From: Helicobacter labacensis
GTDB taxonomy: Bacteria; Campylobacterota; Campylobacteria; Campylobacterales; Helicobacteraceae
Reading direction: 5' to 3'
NCBI RefSeq assembly: GCF_003660285.1
Contig: NZ_QXQQ01000006.1
Coordinates: 1 to 64,000 of the forward strand
Length of the DNA: 64,000 nt
Position 1 is the stretch's first letter. The number at the start of each line of letters is the position of its first letter. This document shows positions 63,989 to 64,000 of this stretch, one piece after another. The translations under genes and the position numbers were made by a program. Below the pieces are notes generated by a model. It was not told the DNA's origin, searched no databases, and worked only from the letters and a program-made list of their open reading frames with translations.

Positions 63989-64000
63989 TCGAACATGCCA

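Overview
The window reads as chromosome of a gastric Helicobacter other than H. pylori. Support comes from six tandem Hof-type outer-membrane proteins, further Helicobacter OMPs, a membrane-anchored MurF, a fused IspDF, an HP1021-type orphan regulator, ComB competence genes, a cbb3 oxidase operon, and near-perfect TATAAT boxes as the main promoter signal. Base composition looks higher in G+C than H. pylori and GCGC-rich, which would suit the H. felis/heilmannii/bizzozeronii group; species is not resolved. HP numbers below are from memory of H. pylori 26695.

Layout. (1) 1-3.6 kb, minus strand: MotE-like protein (cut by the edge), FliJ-like protein, purA, prs, HIT protein, continuing into murF, an alpha/beta hydrolase and ddl (HP0738-0742 order). 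(2) 7.0-10.0 kb: prmC facing nspC-cheV (HP0020-0019). (3) 10.0-16.3 kb: folD-lepB-rpiB-small membrane protein-apt-dedA-pepA-ychF, tightly packed from a folD promoter (HP0577-0569 order). (4) 16.3-18.6 kb: a small cytochrome c, thiC and an LRAT-fold protein. (5) 18.7-20.8 kb: ispDF and the HP1021-type regulator. (6) 20.8-33.3 kb: a long minus-strand run: trpA, META lipoprotein, YigZ, hemJ, ubiE, a nitrilase-like protein, serS, a TPR protein, uvrD, flgA, ubiX, coaD, tmk, comFC (much of it in HP1484-1473 order). (7) 33.3-42.9 kb: lpxK, a secreted polysaccharide lyase family 8 protein, an unknown protein with two poly-G tracts, divergent comB8/comB4, dcuA and nusA. (8) 43.0-53.2 kb: a frameshifted pirin and six tandem hof genes. 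(9) 53.4-57.3 kb: fabD, an OMP, a lipoprotein and recG. (10) 57.4-62.1 kb: ccoNOQP plus four small membrane or assembly genes. (11) 62.1-64 kb: two more Helicobacter OMPs, the first frameshifted.

The genes cover core metabolism (purines, PRPP, isoprenoids, folate, thiamine, CoA, menaquinone, haem), envelope building (MurF, Ddl, LpxK, LepB, Hof/OMP set), microaerobic respiration (cbb3 oxidase, cytochrome c, HemJ, menaquinone methylase), chemotaxis and flagella (CheV, FlgA, FliJ/MotE-like) and DNA uptake (ComB4/B8, ComFC). The accessory interest lies at 33-54 kb and at the right end.

Sequence-wide points: I count 18 runs of exactly eight G or C and none longer, several in surface-protein genes or signal-peptide codons. 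Two genes (pirin and one OMP) carry single-base frameshifts at short homopolymers. Of eight convergent gene junctions, seven overlap at their 3' ends. No gene-free stretch exceeds about 180 bases, and I saw no tRNA, rRNA, CRISPR array or insertion sequence.
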